The notes: generated by a model from the sequence alone, not told the origin. A stretch of DNA of 13,440 nt from JBGOUJ01 sp041477005 (GCA_041477005.1 JBGOUJ010000148.1:1-13440), one strand, 5' to 3'; shown: positions 1-6,181, counted from the stretch's first letter. Program-made: numbers and translations.

Positions 1-48
1 CTGGAGAACTACGAAGACGGTGTTGGAAAAGCGGTAATCCGAGTATAG
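1..48 (+). CDS. C-terminal end of a gene entering from the left (function unknown)
   Basis: Frame 1 reads LENYEDGVGKAVIRV followed by TAG at 46-48, so it could be the last 15 residues of a protein whose body lies outside the window. The composition is protein-like, and the ending in GKAVIRV recalls the last beta strand of medium-chain dehydrogenase/reductase proteins, but 15 residues cannot establish a family. Convergence with the minus-strand gene that ends at 90, with a hairpin between the two stops, supports a real gene end here. Frame 2 is also open for 11 codons, so this remains tentative. Confidence 0.4.
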   Translation: MENYEDGVGKAVIRV

Positions 49-51
49 AAA

Positions 52-93
52 GACCGTAGACCGTGGGCTCGGGGCCCGCGATCCACGATCTAC
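52..93. repeat. Heptad-periodic hairpin between convergent gene ends (element A)
   Basis: The 42 bases split into exactly six 7-mers on the minus strand: GTAGATC, GTGGATC, GCGGGCC, CCGAGCC, CACGGTC, TACGGTC. Arms at 55-66 and 83-94 pair over 12 bases around a 16-base loop. The only non-Watson-Crick position (61 with 88) is C-A in plus-strand RNA but a G-U wobble in minus-strand RNA. The TAG of the small minus-strand gene (90-92) lies inside the arm. The minus strand continues GTCTTTCTAT, a weak T-rich tail. The likely role is a transcript-end hairpin for the minus-strand operon and perhaps for both converging genes. Confidence 0.6.
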
Positions 94-317
94 GCTCCTG
101 TCGCGTGCCGTTTGGTGCGCGACAGTAACTGTCGGGCCCGCTCGATGGCCAGGTTTTCCGCTTCCTCCCGCGTGGCGCCCTTGGTGCGGGCGATCCAGGC
201 TCCCGGCTCCACGTTATCCGCGGTGCAGTGGTAGGTGTCGCCGAGCTTGTAAGAGGTCAGGCGGACCTTCCACCCGTCTATCTCCAGCGTCCTGATGGAA
301 TGATCTTCGGCTTTCAT
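90..317 (-). CDS. Small hypothetical protein coupled to the sulfurtransferase
   Basis: This encodes 75 residues beginning MKAEDHSIRTLEIDGWKV. The ATG at 315-317 is preferred over a longer upstream start because the extension lies inside the sulfurtransferase gene. AGGTGA, which contains that gene's TGA stop, sits 5 bases before this ATG as a ribosome site, indicating translational coupling. The pattern looks like three beta strands (IDGWKVRLTSYKL, DTYHCTADNVEPG, AWIARTKG) followed by a helix (TREEAENLAIERARQLL), ending in a basic tail. That order resembles the small HicB/double-stranded-RNA-binding-like alpha/beta fold, but no signature residue confirms it. There is no signal peptide or membrane segment. 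The function is unknown; the context only suggests co-expression with sulfur transfer. Confidence 0.75.
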   Translation of the reverse strand: MKAEDHSIRTLEIDGWKVRLTSYKLGDTYHCTADNVEPGAWIARTKGATREEAENLAIERARQLLSRTKRHATGA

Positions 318-321
318 CGCT

Positions 322-1185
322 TCACCTACGCGCGGCCGCCGCGGCGCCTCTCTCAACCGGCACGCCCACCAGGTTGCCCCACTCCGTCCACGACCCATCG
401 TAGTTGGTCACGGTGGGATAGCCGAGGAGGTACGTCAGCACGAACCAGGTGTGGCTGGAGCGCTCGCCGATCCGGCAGTAGGCGATGGTGGGCTTCCTGC
501 CGGAAACGCCGGCGCCTTCATAGAGCGCCTGCAACTGGTCGTGAGTCTTGAAAGTGCCGTCCTCGTTGCAGGCCTGCGACCAGGGGATGTTGCGCGCGCC
601 GGGGATGTGGCCGCCCCGCTGGCAGGTTTCCGGCAGCCCGGGAGGCGCCAGAATCTCGCCGGTGAATTCCTGCGGGCTGCGCACGTCCACCAGGTCCACT
701 GATTTATTGGCCGTGCTCTGCTGCACCTGCGGCAGGAACGCGCGGATGGAAAAATCAGGGTCCTTCGCCTGGTAGCGAACCGTGGTTACCGCGGGCACTT
801 CCTTGGACAGTTCCCGCCCTTCGGCCAGCCATTTCTTGCGCCCCCCGTTCATCAGGCGGACGTCCTTGTGGCCGTAAATCTTCAGTTGCCAGAACGCCCA
901 GGCCGCGAACCAGTTGTTGTTGTCGCCGTAGAGCACGACCGTCGTAGTGTTGCCGACTCCCGAGCTGCCCATCAGCATTTCAAAGTGGGTCCTCGGGATG
1001 ATGTCACGACGGACCGTGTCGCAGAGCTGCGTGTTCCACGCCCAGCCGACGGCTCCAGGCACGTGGCCCTCGTCGTAAGCCTTGGTGTCCACGTCCACCT
1101 CCACGATTCGAACGGCCGCATTGTTCAGGTTCTGGGCCACCCAATCGGTAGAAACCAGCGTTTCCGGATGCTTGTAATCAGCCAT
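322..1185 (-). CDS. Thiosulfate sulfurtransferase (two-domain rhodanese)
   Basis: This 287-residue protein has the tandem rhodanese architecture. The N-terminal domain (about 8-125) carries HVPGAVGWAWNTQL but has Asp88 in YGDNNNW where a catalytic Cys would be, so it is the inactive domain. The C-terminal domain (about 160-278) has DVRSPQEF, GHIPGARNIPW and the active loop CRIGERSSHTW with Cys237. A CRxGxR loop is typical of thiosulfate:cyanide sulfurtransferases (SseA/CysA type) rather than mercaptopyruvate enzymes, which have CGxGVT. The expected reaction is sulfane-sulfur transfer from thiosulfate to cyanide or a thiol acceptor through a Cys persulfide; the enzyme is cytosolic, with no signal peptide. 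GAGGAGGA at 1193-1200 is a strong ribosome site 7 bases before the ATG. It lies 72 bases after the protease gene with its own -10 box, and the small gene at 90-317 follows 4 bases after its stop. Confidence 0.93.
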   Translation of the reverse strand: MADYKHPETLVSTDWVAQNLNNAAVRIVEVDVDTKAYDEGHVPGAVGWAWNTQLCDTVRRDIIPRTHFEMLMGSSGVGNTTTVVLYGDNNNWFAAWAFWQLKIYGHKDVRLMNGGRKKWLAEGRELSKEVPAVTTVRYQAKDPDFSIRAFLPQVQQSTANKSVDLVDVRSPQEFTGEILAPPGLPETCQRGGHIPGARNIPWSQACNEDGTFKTHDQLQALYEGAGVSGRKPTIAYCRIGERSSHTWFVLTYLLGYPTVTNYDGSWTEWGNLVGVPVERGAAAAARR

Positions 1186-1214
1186 GTCCCGCTCCTCCTC
1201 AAGGTCAAATTATA
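1186..1214 (-). promoter_or_regulatory. Candidate promoter (-10) and strong ribosome site for the sulfurtransferase
   Basis: TATAAT (minus strand) at 1209-1214 would place the transcript start near 1202, giving a leader of about 17 bases that is essentially the ribosome site GAGGAGGA (1193-1200). The -35 region is poor (TTAGGG with a 16-base spacer). A TTGACT lies further upstream but is 31 bases from the -10 and too far to pair with it. The gene may also be read through from the protease. Confidence 0.45.
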
Positions 1215-1257
1215 GGCTTCTGGGAAAGATCCCTAAGGCTACCACAGTCAATCGAAC

Positions 1258-2805
1258 CTAGGGCAACCCGAGCGCCTGGACGGCCTGCCGGATCTGCGCG
1301 TCGCGCCGGGCGTCAATTTCATCGCCCTTCTCGACGCCGAAGGCCAGATTGAAGATTTCGGTTTGCAGCCGGATCTGGATGAACTCGCGGTTGGCGCTCC
1401 ACTCGCTCAGCGAGGGCCGGATCTGGCGCTCGGAAAGAAAGCCCTGGAACTCGTCGAGTAACTCCGGTGTGATCCCGAAGTTGCTCGGAATGTTGCGGTG
1501 CTCCGAGACGTAGCGCTGGGCGAAGGTGAGGAAGGATGTGCTGGCCTCCAGCACCGTCCGGAACGGCGTGAGACCATCCGGGTGCGCCAGCACGTCAGGC
1601 GTAATCCCGCCGCCGCCTTTCACCTCCCGTCCCCCCTCGGTGCGGAAGCCGCCGCTGGTTTCCGGTGCCGGCTTCAGTTGGGCCAGTGGGCGCTGGATGG
1701 AGCGGCCGCTGGGCGTGAAATAGAGCGCCGTGGTCAGCGCCAGACCGCTGTTCTCCGGGAGATCGAAGACCCGCTGGACCAGTCCCTTCCCGAAGCTGGG
1801 CTCGCCGACGATGGTGGCGCGATCGTGGTCCTGCAGCGCCCCGGCGACAATCTCGGAGGCCGAGGCGCTCCGGCCATTGATCAGTACGGCCAGGGGAAAC
1901 TCCAGTGGCTTGGCGTCGTCCGGCGCCTTGACCTCTTCCCCCTTTCCGGAGCGGCCGCGGACGGTCAGGATCAGCTTCCCTGGCTTCAGAAACATCGTCG
2001 CCGTGTCGAGAGCCGCCGGCAGAACACCGCCGGGATTGTCTCGCAGATCGAGCACCAGGCCTCGTAGTTGCGGGCCGCCGAGCTTGTCCAGGGCCTTCTG
2101 TAGCTCCTCGCCGGTGGAGTCGTCGAAGCTCTCGATCTTGATGTAGCCGACGCCGGGCCGCAGGAAGAAAGCCCGCGAGACGCTGGGGGAAGCGAGCTCG
2201 GCCGGAGTCAGCAGGAACGGCATGAGGGTGGCCAGCCCGGGCCGCTGAACCATGAGCTGCGCCTGCTGCTGGCGCGACTCCCGCAGCAGCTCGACGAGCT
2301 GCTCCAGTTCCAGCCGATTCAACCGGTGGCCGTTGATCTCGACGATCTCGTCGCCGGGCGAGAGCCCGGCGCGGGCTGACGGAGTACCGGGCAAGGTTTG
2401 CAGCACGATGACCCGCCCAGGCGCGAGCGAGACCACGCTGCCGAAGCCCTTCTGCACCGACTGCTGCATGTCTTTCAGAGAGCGAAACTGGTCGGGGTCG
2501 AGGAAGGCGGAGAAGGGGTCCAGGGTATGGATCATCCCCGGCAGGACGCCACCGTAAAAGGCCTGCTCGGGAATCACCGGATCGGCAAAGTTTTCTTCGA
2601 CGGCCTGATAGGCGCCGGTGAACTGCTTGATTTGGTGGACCATCTCCTCGTCCGACCGGCTGGGCGGCGGCGATTCGGGCGGCCTGGCAGTACTCGGCCG
2701 GCGCACGGCCGCGGGGCCGCTCGCCGGGCCGGGCGCGGCCGGGCCACGCAACTGCGCCCGCACTACGGCGCCGGATAACAGAAGGAGCAGAAGCCATCGC
2801 CGCAC
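1258..2805 (-). CDS. S41 family C-terminal processing protease (PDZ domain)
   Basis: From the GTG at 2803-2805 the product has 515 residues beginning VRRWLLLLLLSGAVVRAQ, a good signal peptide, so it should act in the periplasm or cell envelope. A longer reading frame to 2949 would overlap vapC and place 48 polar residues ahead of the signal sequence, so GTG is preferred. After a Pro/Ala-rich linker come an N-terminal helical region with the DPFSAFLDPDQF motif, a PDZ domain (GFGSVV through SPGDEIVEINGHRL, about 120-190), and the S41 core with LRDNPGG. The catalytic Ser lies in SASASEIVAGAL (about 313-324) and the general-base Lys in FGKG (Lys340), the Ser-Lys dyad of CtpA/Tsp proteases. A GGGGITPDV segment follows, then a C-terminal extension (about 410-515). 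It is expected to trim or degrade envelope proteins from the C terminus. The substrate is unknown. Confidence 0.93.
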   Translation of the reverse strand: MRRWLLLLLLSGAVVRAQLRGPAAPGPASGPAAVRRPSTARPPESPPPSRSDEEMVHQIKQFTGAYQAVEENFADPVIPEQAFYGGVLPGMIHTLDPFSAFLDPDQFRSLKDMQQSVQKGFGSVVSLAPGRVIVLQTLPGTPSARAGLSPGDEIVEINGHRLNRLELEQLVELLRESRQQQAQLMVQRPGLATLMPFLLTPAELASPSVSRAFFLRPGVGYIKIESFDDSTGEELQKALDKLGGPQLRGLVLDLRDNPGGVLPAALDTATMFLKPGKLILTVRGRSGKGEEVKAPDDAKPLEFPLAVLINGRSASASEIVAGALQDHDRATIVGEPSFGKGLVQRVFDLPENSGLALTTALYFTPSGRSIQRPLAQLKPAPETSGGFRTEGGREVKGGGGITPDVLAHPDGLTPFRTVLEASTSFLTFAQRYVSEHRNIPSNFGITPELLDEFQGFLSERQIRPSLSEWSANREFIQIRLQTEIFNLAFGVEKGDEIDARRDAQIRQAVQALGLP

Positions 2806-2841
2806 AGTCCGATTATATAAGCTGGGCCTCTTCCAAACCTC
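2803..2841 (-). promoter_or_regulatory. Promoter giving a probable leaderless protease mRNA
   Basis: A perfect TATAAT (minus strand) at 2812-2817 is followed by CGGACT and then the GTG start codon at 2805. Six bases between -10 and the start codon is the usual -10 to +1 distance, so the transcript would begin at or next to the GTG. No ribosome site exists in that gap. The -35 is weak: AGGTTT lies at 17-base spacing, while a better TTGGAA has only a 13-base spacer. The whole promoter fits in the 52 bases between the vapC stop and this start. Confidence 0.55.
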
Positions 2842-2857
2842 CCGTGCCTTATCTATC

Positions 2858-3268
2858 TCAAAGTGTGCGAAGCCCCGGATAGAACGCCCCAGCGCGGCCG
2901 GCAAATTTCTCGTCAGCCGTGACCAGGGGGACCGCGAGACGCACTGCAAGAGCCAGATACAGGCAATCTTGCAGCGAGTGCCTCAACTCCAAGGCAAGCT
3001 TCACGGCCTGCTCGATATCGGACTCATCCGCAACCAAGGTGACGACACCATCCACCAGGGCTCGCAGCCACAACTGCACGGCGCTGGCCGCGTCCTGGCT
3101 TTGGATCTCTTTCAGGCGCACCTTGCGGGTAATCGCGGCCGCCACTTCCACCCGGATCAGCGCCGGGGCAACGAGCTTTTGCCCGCTCGAAAGAAGTTCC
3201 TGCGCGGCCGCTTCGCCGGGTTCGGGGAGGAACCACTTGGCGGCAACGCTGGCATCCACAACGATCAA
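2858..3268 (-). CDS. VapC-type PIN-domain toxin ribonuclease
   Basis: These 136 residues form a complete PIN domain. The conserved acidic residues are Asp5 in MIVVDASVAAKWFLPE, Glu41 in RVEVAAAI, Asp101 in LQDCLYLALA and Asp119 in VTADEKF; together they bind Mg2+/Mn2+ and cut RNA. The start is TTG (3266-3268), which gives the canonical PIN opening MIVVD; its first four bases TTGA contain the stop of the antitoxin gene. GAGG lies 7 bases before the TTG, inside vapB. A rare start codon plus stop/start overlap should keep toxin output tied to, and below, antitoxin output. Known relatives cleave tRNA or rRNA and are neutralised by the partner; the target here is unknown. Confidence 0.93.
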   Translation of the reverse strand: MIVVDASVAAKWFLPEPGEAAAQELLSSGQKLVAPALIRVEVAAAITRKVRLKEIQSQDAASAVQLWLRALVDGVVTLVADESDIEQAVKLALELRHSLQDCLYLALAVRLAVPLVTADEKFAGRAGAFYPGLRTL

Positions 3269-3507
3269 CCGCGGGCCTCACGGTCCTCGCGGATTTGTGC
3301 CGCGCTGTCGGACAGGACGCCGTACTTCCGACGCAGCCTCTGGCGCAAGGCAGCCGCCCGGCGCGGCAGGTCCTGCTGAGGGGCCAGGGCCGCCGCGGTG
3401 AGAAGACGCCGGAGCTCCTCCTCCAGGCTACGACCGGAGTGCTTCGCCCGGGACTTGTGGGCCGCCACCACCCATTCGGGGAGCTTGCGGACCTTTACAT
3501 CGGGCAT
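3265..3507 (-). CDS. VapB/FitA-type ribbon-helix-helix antitoxin
   Basis: From the ATG at 3505-3507 this is an 80-residue protein. Residues 1-35 (MPDVKVRKLPEWVV then SRAKHSGRSLEEELRRLL) are a ribbon-helix-helix DNA-binding domain of the FitA kind. The tail ends in SDSAAQIREDREARG; this IREDR-type motif is common at the C terminus of FitA/VapB antitoxins, which insert into the PIN toxin's active site. An in-frame upstream ATG at 3552 was rejected because it lies beyond the promoter and inverted repeat and adds residues unlike the family. The gene is coupled to vapC by TTGA. It should repress its own promoter, where a perfect inverted repeat lies just upstream. Confidence 0.92.
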   Translation of the reverse strand: MPDVKVRKLPEWVVAAHKSRAKHSGRSLEEELRRLLTAAALAPQQDLPRRAAALRQRLRRKYGVLSDSAAQIREDREARG

Positions 3508-3513
3508 GGCTCC

Positions 3514-3542
3514 ATTATGACCCCATGACGGCATGGGGTCAA
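3514..3542 (-). promoter_or_regulatory. vapBC promoter with embedded inverted-repeat operator
   Basis: On the minus strand TTGACC (3537-3542) and CATAAT (3514-3519) are separated by exactly 17 bases. Between and overlapping them is a perfect inverted repeat, TGACCCCATG ACGG CATGGGGTCA, at 3518-3541. CATAAT is followed by six bases (GGAGCC) and then the vapB ATG, so the mRNA is probably leaderless or nearly so. RHH antitoxins of the FitA group bind inverted repeats upstream of their own operon. A dimer pair sitting between -35 and -10 would block RNA polymerase directly. Confidence 0.72.
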
Positions 3543-3550
3543 GAGAACGC

Positions 3551-3568
3551 ACCGCCGGCGCCGCCGGT
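3551..3568 (-). terminator. Short GC-rich hairpin at the ddl stop
   Basis: ACCGGCGGCGCCGGCGGT (minus strand) is a near-perfect palindrome (8 of 9 positions in each arm) starting at the ddl stop codon. It is followed by GCGTTCTCTT, which is only partly T-rich and runs into the vapB -35 box. It may limit read-through from ddl into vapBC, but without a clean T tract it is a weak call. Confidence 0.3.
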
Positions 3569-4632
3569 CAGATCGAGTACTTCGTCCTGGACTTTTCCGC
3601 CTGGCGCTCCAGCGCCAGTTGAATCAGGCGGTCGATCAGGTCAGGGTAGGCCAACCCGCTCGCCTCCCACAGCTTCGGGTACATGCTGATGCTAGTGAAG
3701 CCGGGGATGGTGTTGAGCTCGTTGAGCAGCACCTGGCCGGTCTCCTTTTCGAGGAAGAAATCGACGCGGGCCATGCCGGAGCATTCGCAGGCCAGGAAGG
3801 CCTGGACGGCCAGGCTTTGGACCCGGCGGGTCTGGGCGCGGGTGAGCGGCGCAGGGATAATCAGACGGGAAGCTTCGTCGAAGTATTTGGCCTCGTAGTC
3901 GTAGAACTCGCGCGAGGGGATGACTTCACCGGGGAGAGACGCCTCGGGCTGATCGTTGCCGAGCACCGAGCATTCCAGTTCCCGGCCGTCGACGAAGCGC
4001 TCCACCAGAATCTTACGGTCGAATTGGGATGCCGTGTCGAGCGCCGCGCCCAGCTCCCGGCGGTTGTGGGCCTTGGTGATGCCGACCGAAGAGCCCAGAT
4101 TCGCCGGCTTGACGAACATCGGGAAGCCGAAGCGCTCTTCCAGACTCCGGATCAGGCGCGGGCGCGCGCCCTCCAGATGGTGGCGCAGGAAGGCTGCGTG
4201 GTCGGGGGTGGGCAGGCCGCGCTCGTGGAACAGACGCTTCATGACGTCCTTATCCATGGAGACCGCCGAGCCCAGCACCCCGGCCCCCACGTAAGGGACG
4301 CCGGCCAGCTCGAGCAGTCCCTGGACCGTGCCGTCTTCGCCAAAGGTCCCGTGCAGGACGGGAAACACCACATCGACCGCGCCCGCGGAGCCGGGCTCGG
4401 GAAGAATCGTCAGCGCTCGCGTGCCCGGGCTGTCGGCGACCGTTCCCGGCGGCAGCAGCTTCAGAGATTCCTTCGCCGTCAGCCATTTCCCCGATTTCCC
4501 GATGGCGATGGGCAGCACGTCGTACTTGTTCTTATCGATGGCCGTCAGGACCGAGGTCGCCGAGCGCAGCGAAACCTCGTGTTCGCCCGAGCGGCCGCCG
4601 AACAGAACGCCGACGCGGGTTTTCTTCTTCAC
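3568..4632 (-). CDS. ddl: D-alanine--D-alanine ligase
   Basis: This 354-residue ATP-grasp ligase joins two D-alanines for the peptidoglycan pentapeptide in the cytosol. The N-terminal domain has VLFGGRSGEHEVSLRSA (8-24). HGTFGEDG at 94-101 is the substrate/dipeptide region, KPANLGSSVGI at 175-185 is the ATP-grasp strand, and YEAKY at 246-250 is the omega-loop Tyr typical of D-Ala-D-Ala rather than D-lactate ligases. The Mg-binding end is DFF (291-293) plus NELNTIPGFTSISMYP (304-319). Length and motif order are normal for the family. The start is GTG at 4630-4632, overlapping the arginase stop as GTGA, with GGAAAGAG a short distance upstream as a weak ribosome site. It is the last gene of the uma2-arginase-ddl unit; no cell-wall genes adjoin it, so it is an isolated ddl. 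Confidence 0.96.
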   Translation of the reverse strand: MKKKTRVGVLFGGRSGEHEVSLRSATSVLTAIDKNKYDVLPIAIGKSGKWLTAKESLKLLPPGTVADSPGTRALTILPEPGSAGAVDVVFPVLHGTFGEDGTVQGLLELAGVPYVGAGVLGSAVSMDKDVMKRLFHERGLPTPDHAAFLRHHLEGARPRLIRSLEERFGFPMFVKPANLGSSVGITKAHNRRELGAALDTASQFDRKILVERFVDGRELECSVLGNDQPEASLPGEVIPSREFYDYEAKYFDEASRLIIPAPLTRAQTRRVQSLAVQAFLACECSGMARVDFFLEKETGQVLLNELNTIPGFTSISMYPKLWEASGLAYPDLIDRLIQLALERQAEKSRTKYSI

Positions 4633-5543
4633 AGGATTCTCTTTCCGAAGGCCGACATGGCCAGCTCGACGGCCAGGATGGCGGTGCGGTTTCCACTATC
4701 GAGGACGGGATTGACCTCGACGATTTCCATCGAGACCATCCGGCCGGTGTCGGAGATCATCTCGAGCGCCAGGTGAGCCTCGCGGTAGGTGCCGCCGCCG
4801 CGAATGGGCGTGCCGACGCCGGGCGCTTCGGCCGGGTCGATGTAATCCATGTCGAGGCTGACGTGAAAGCCGGCCGTGCCCTGGGAGGCGATGTCGATGG
4901 CCTCTTCCATCACCGCGCGCATGCCCCGCTCATCGATGTGCCGCATGGTGAAGGCGCGGACGCCGGAGCGGCGCACGTGCGGCTTTTCGAGCGCATCCAC
5001 GTCTCGCACGCCAACCAGAGCGACGCTCGCCGGCCGGACCATCGGCGCGTAGCCGGGCAGGTGGGTCAGCTCGCGGGGGCCCAAGCCCACGCAGCAGGCG
5101 AGCGGCATGCCGTGGATGTTGCCGCTGGGGCTGGTCTGCGGCGTATTCATGTCGGCGTGGGCGTCGATCCAGATCAGGCCCACCCGCTTCCGGCGGTCCT
5201 GAAAATGCTTGCTGAGGCCGGCCACCGTGCCGATGGCGATCGAGTGATCGCCGCCCAGCACCAGCGGCGCGAAGCCCTGCCGCAGCGCCGTCCGGACCTG
5301 ACGGGCCAGGCGCTGGCACGTCTCGGCGATCTCGTTCAGGTACTTGGCGCGGCGGTCTCCGAACGGCTTCATCTCAGGAAGGACCACGTGCACGTTGCCG
5401 GCGTCCTCCACCTCGTAGCCGAGTGCGCGGAGCCGGGCGTTCACGTTGGCCACCCGAATGGCCGAAGGCCCCATGTCCACACCGCGCCGGTCCTGGCCCA
5501 GGTCGAGCGGCACCCCGATGACTTTGATTTTGGATATGGCCAC
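4629..5543 (-). CDS. rocF: Arginase (arginine to ornithine plus urea)
   Basis: This is a ureohydrolase of about 304 residues. Counting from the GTG at 5541-5543, it opens VAISKIKVIGVPLDLGQDRRG with the typical arginase run GVDMGPSAIR. The binuclear Mn ligands are visible in GGDHSIAIGT (His), WIDAHADMN (Asp, His, Asp) and SLDMDYIDPAEAPG (two Asp). SGNIHGMPLA and MEIVEVNPVLD complete the substrate site. The DMG(P)SA opening and the SGNIHGMP motif favour arginase over agmatinase. An ATG at 5570 in the same frame is an alternative start that would overlap uma2 by 23 bases; neither start has a convincing ribosome site, and GTG sits 4 bases after the uma2 stop. Arginase feeds ornithine and glutamate/proline and releases urea; no urease or rocDE lies in the window. 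Confidence 0.94.
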   Translation of the reverse strand: MAISKIKVIGVPLDLGQDRRGVDMGPSAIRVANVNARLRALGYEVEDAGNVHVVLPEMKPFGDRRAKYLNEIAETCQRLARQVRTALRQGFAPLVLGGDHSIAIGTVAGLSKHFQDRRKRVGLIWIDAHADMNTPQTSPSGNIHGMPLACCVGLGPRELTHLPGYAPMVRPASVALVGVRDVDALEKPHVRRSGVRAFTMRHIDERGMRAVMEEAIDIASQGTAGFHVSLDMDYIDPAEAPGVGTPIRGGGTYREAHLALEMISDTGRMVSMEIVEVNPVLDSGNRTAILAVELAMSAFGKRIL

Positions 5544-5547
5544 GCAG

Positions 5548-6060
5548 TTACAGGGCCGTGAAAATCTCATTCAGCGGCACGGCGATTTCGGGATTGTCGG
5601 TGCGCAGCACACCGTCCCTGGCTTCCTTGGACTCCGCAGATGTATATACCCACGCCCGCCGCCTGGATGGATCGACCAACCAGACGTAGCGAACGCCGAA
5701 GGCGAGGTAGTCGTCGATACGCTCCTGCATCTCGGACATGCGGTCGTCCTTCGAGAGAATCTCGATGCAGAGGAAGGGGGGCCGGTTGAAGATCGGTTCC
5801 TTCGGCTCCGGCCCGACAGCGACGCAAATGTCGGGCACTCGAAACCGCGTCGGCTTTACCTGAACGCGATGCTCGACATAAACCCAGATGCCGAGTTCCT
5901 GGCTCCGGTTGCCCAATCGGATGGTCAGTTGTGTCTGTAATACACTATGTTCCCGTTCGCCCAAGTTGCGCTCCAGGACGACGCCGTCTACGTACTCCCG
6001 ATCCGGACGATAGCTGGTGGAGAGGTACTCCGAAACAGGAACCAGCGTTGCGCTTGCCAT
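5548..6060 (-). CDS. Uma2 family (DUF820) PD-(D/E)XK-like endonuclease
   Basis: From the ATG at 6058-6060 this is 170 residues. Uma2 hallmarks are present: the opening VSEYLSTSYRPDREYVDGVV, then VPDICV (75-80, the PD pair), PPFLCIEILSKDDR (95-107, with Glu100) and ERIDDYLAFGVRYVWLVDPSRR (113-134). The family has a restriction-endonuclease-like core, but its biological substrates are mostly unknown. Arg114 occupies the position where many relatives have Lys (KIxxY), so activity cannot be assumed. The upstream in-frame start at 6090 was rejected because the -10-like box would fall inside the gene. It is the first gene of a three-gene unit, with arginase starting 4 bases after its TAA. Pairing with arginase and ddl has no obvious functional logic. 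Confidence 0.88.
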   Translation of the reverse strand: MASATLVPVSEYLSTSYRPDREYVDGVVLERNLGEREHSVLQTQLTIRLGNRSQELGIWVYVEHRVQVKPTRFRVPDICVAVGPEPKEPIFNRPPFLCIEILSKDDRMSEMQERIDDYLAFGVRYVWLVDPSRRRAWVYTSAESKEARDGVLRTDNPEIAVPLNEIFTAL

Positions 6061-6095
6061 GCCTTGATGATAGCGCGCAGCGCGCGGCACAGGGT
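6058..6095 (-). promoter_or_regulatory. Candidate promoter for the uma2-arginase-ddl unit
   Basis: TATCAT (minus strand) at 6067-6072 is followed by CAAGGC and the uma2 ATG at 6060, the same 6-base spacing seen at vapB and the protease, so the message may be leaderless. The -35 region (ACCCTG at 17 bases) does not match well. The spacer carries the perfect odd palindrome GCGCGC-T-GCGCGC (6073-6085), which could be an operator or a compositional accident. Confidence 0.4.
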
Positions 6096-6138
6096 GGCGA
6101 TTACCAGAGCCTACCCCCCTCGCCGGCCGGCGTCGTCC

Positions 6139-6169
6139 GCTCCCTGAACCTTTGGTTCACGGCCGGAGC
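6139..6169. other. Interrupted hairpin upstream of uma2
   Basis: TGAACC TTT GGTTCA (6145-6159) is a perfect 6-base stem with a 3-base loop. It is flanked by GCTCC (6139-6143) and GGAGC (6165-6169), which can pair as an outer stem. It lies in the 198-base gap between asnS and uma2, whose rest is the heptad element and unremarkable sequence. It could be a terminator remnant or a regulatory fold; no T tract follows it directly. Confidence 0.3.
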
Positions 6170-6181
6170 CGGGCAAAAACC

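Noticed and set aside
1219..1230. GGGA/TCCC mini-hairpin as a terminator for the protease
   Set aside because: Only a 4-base stem, and no T tract follows it.
1595..2797. 400-codon alternative minus-strand frame in the protease gene
   Set aside because: Arg/Gly/Ala-rich out-of-frame translation; the PDZ and S41 motifs are in the other frame.
2806..2949. N-terminal extension of the protease to the upstream start
   Set aside because: It would overlap vapC, bury the signal peptide 48 residues in, and place the promoter -10 inside the gene.
3508..3552. Upstream ATG for vapB
   Set aside because: The extra 15 residues are encoded by the inverted repeat and promoter; family members begin near MPDVKVRKLP.
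4773..5561. 262-codon plus-strand frame opposite arginase
   Set aside because: It is a shadow of the arginase gene: His/Asp/Val-rich composition from complementing GC-rich codons and no family motif, whereas the minus strand has all arginase metal ligands.
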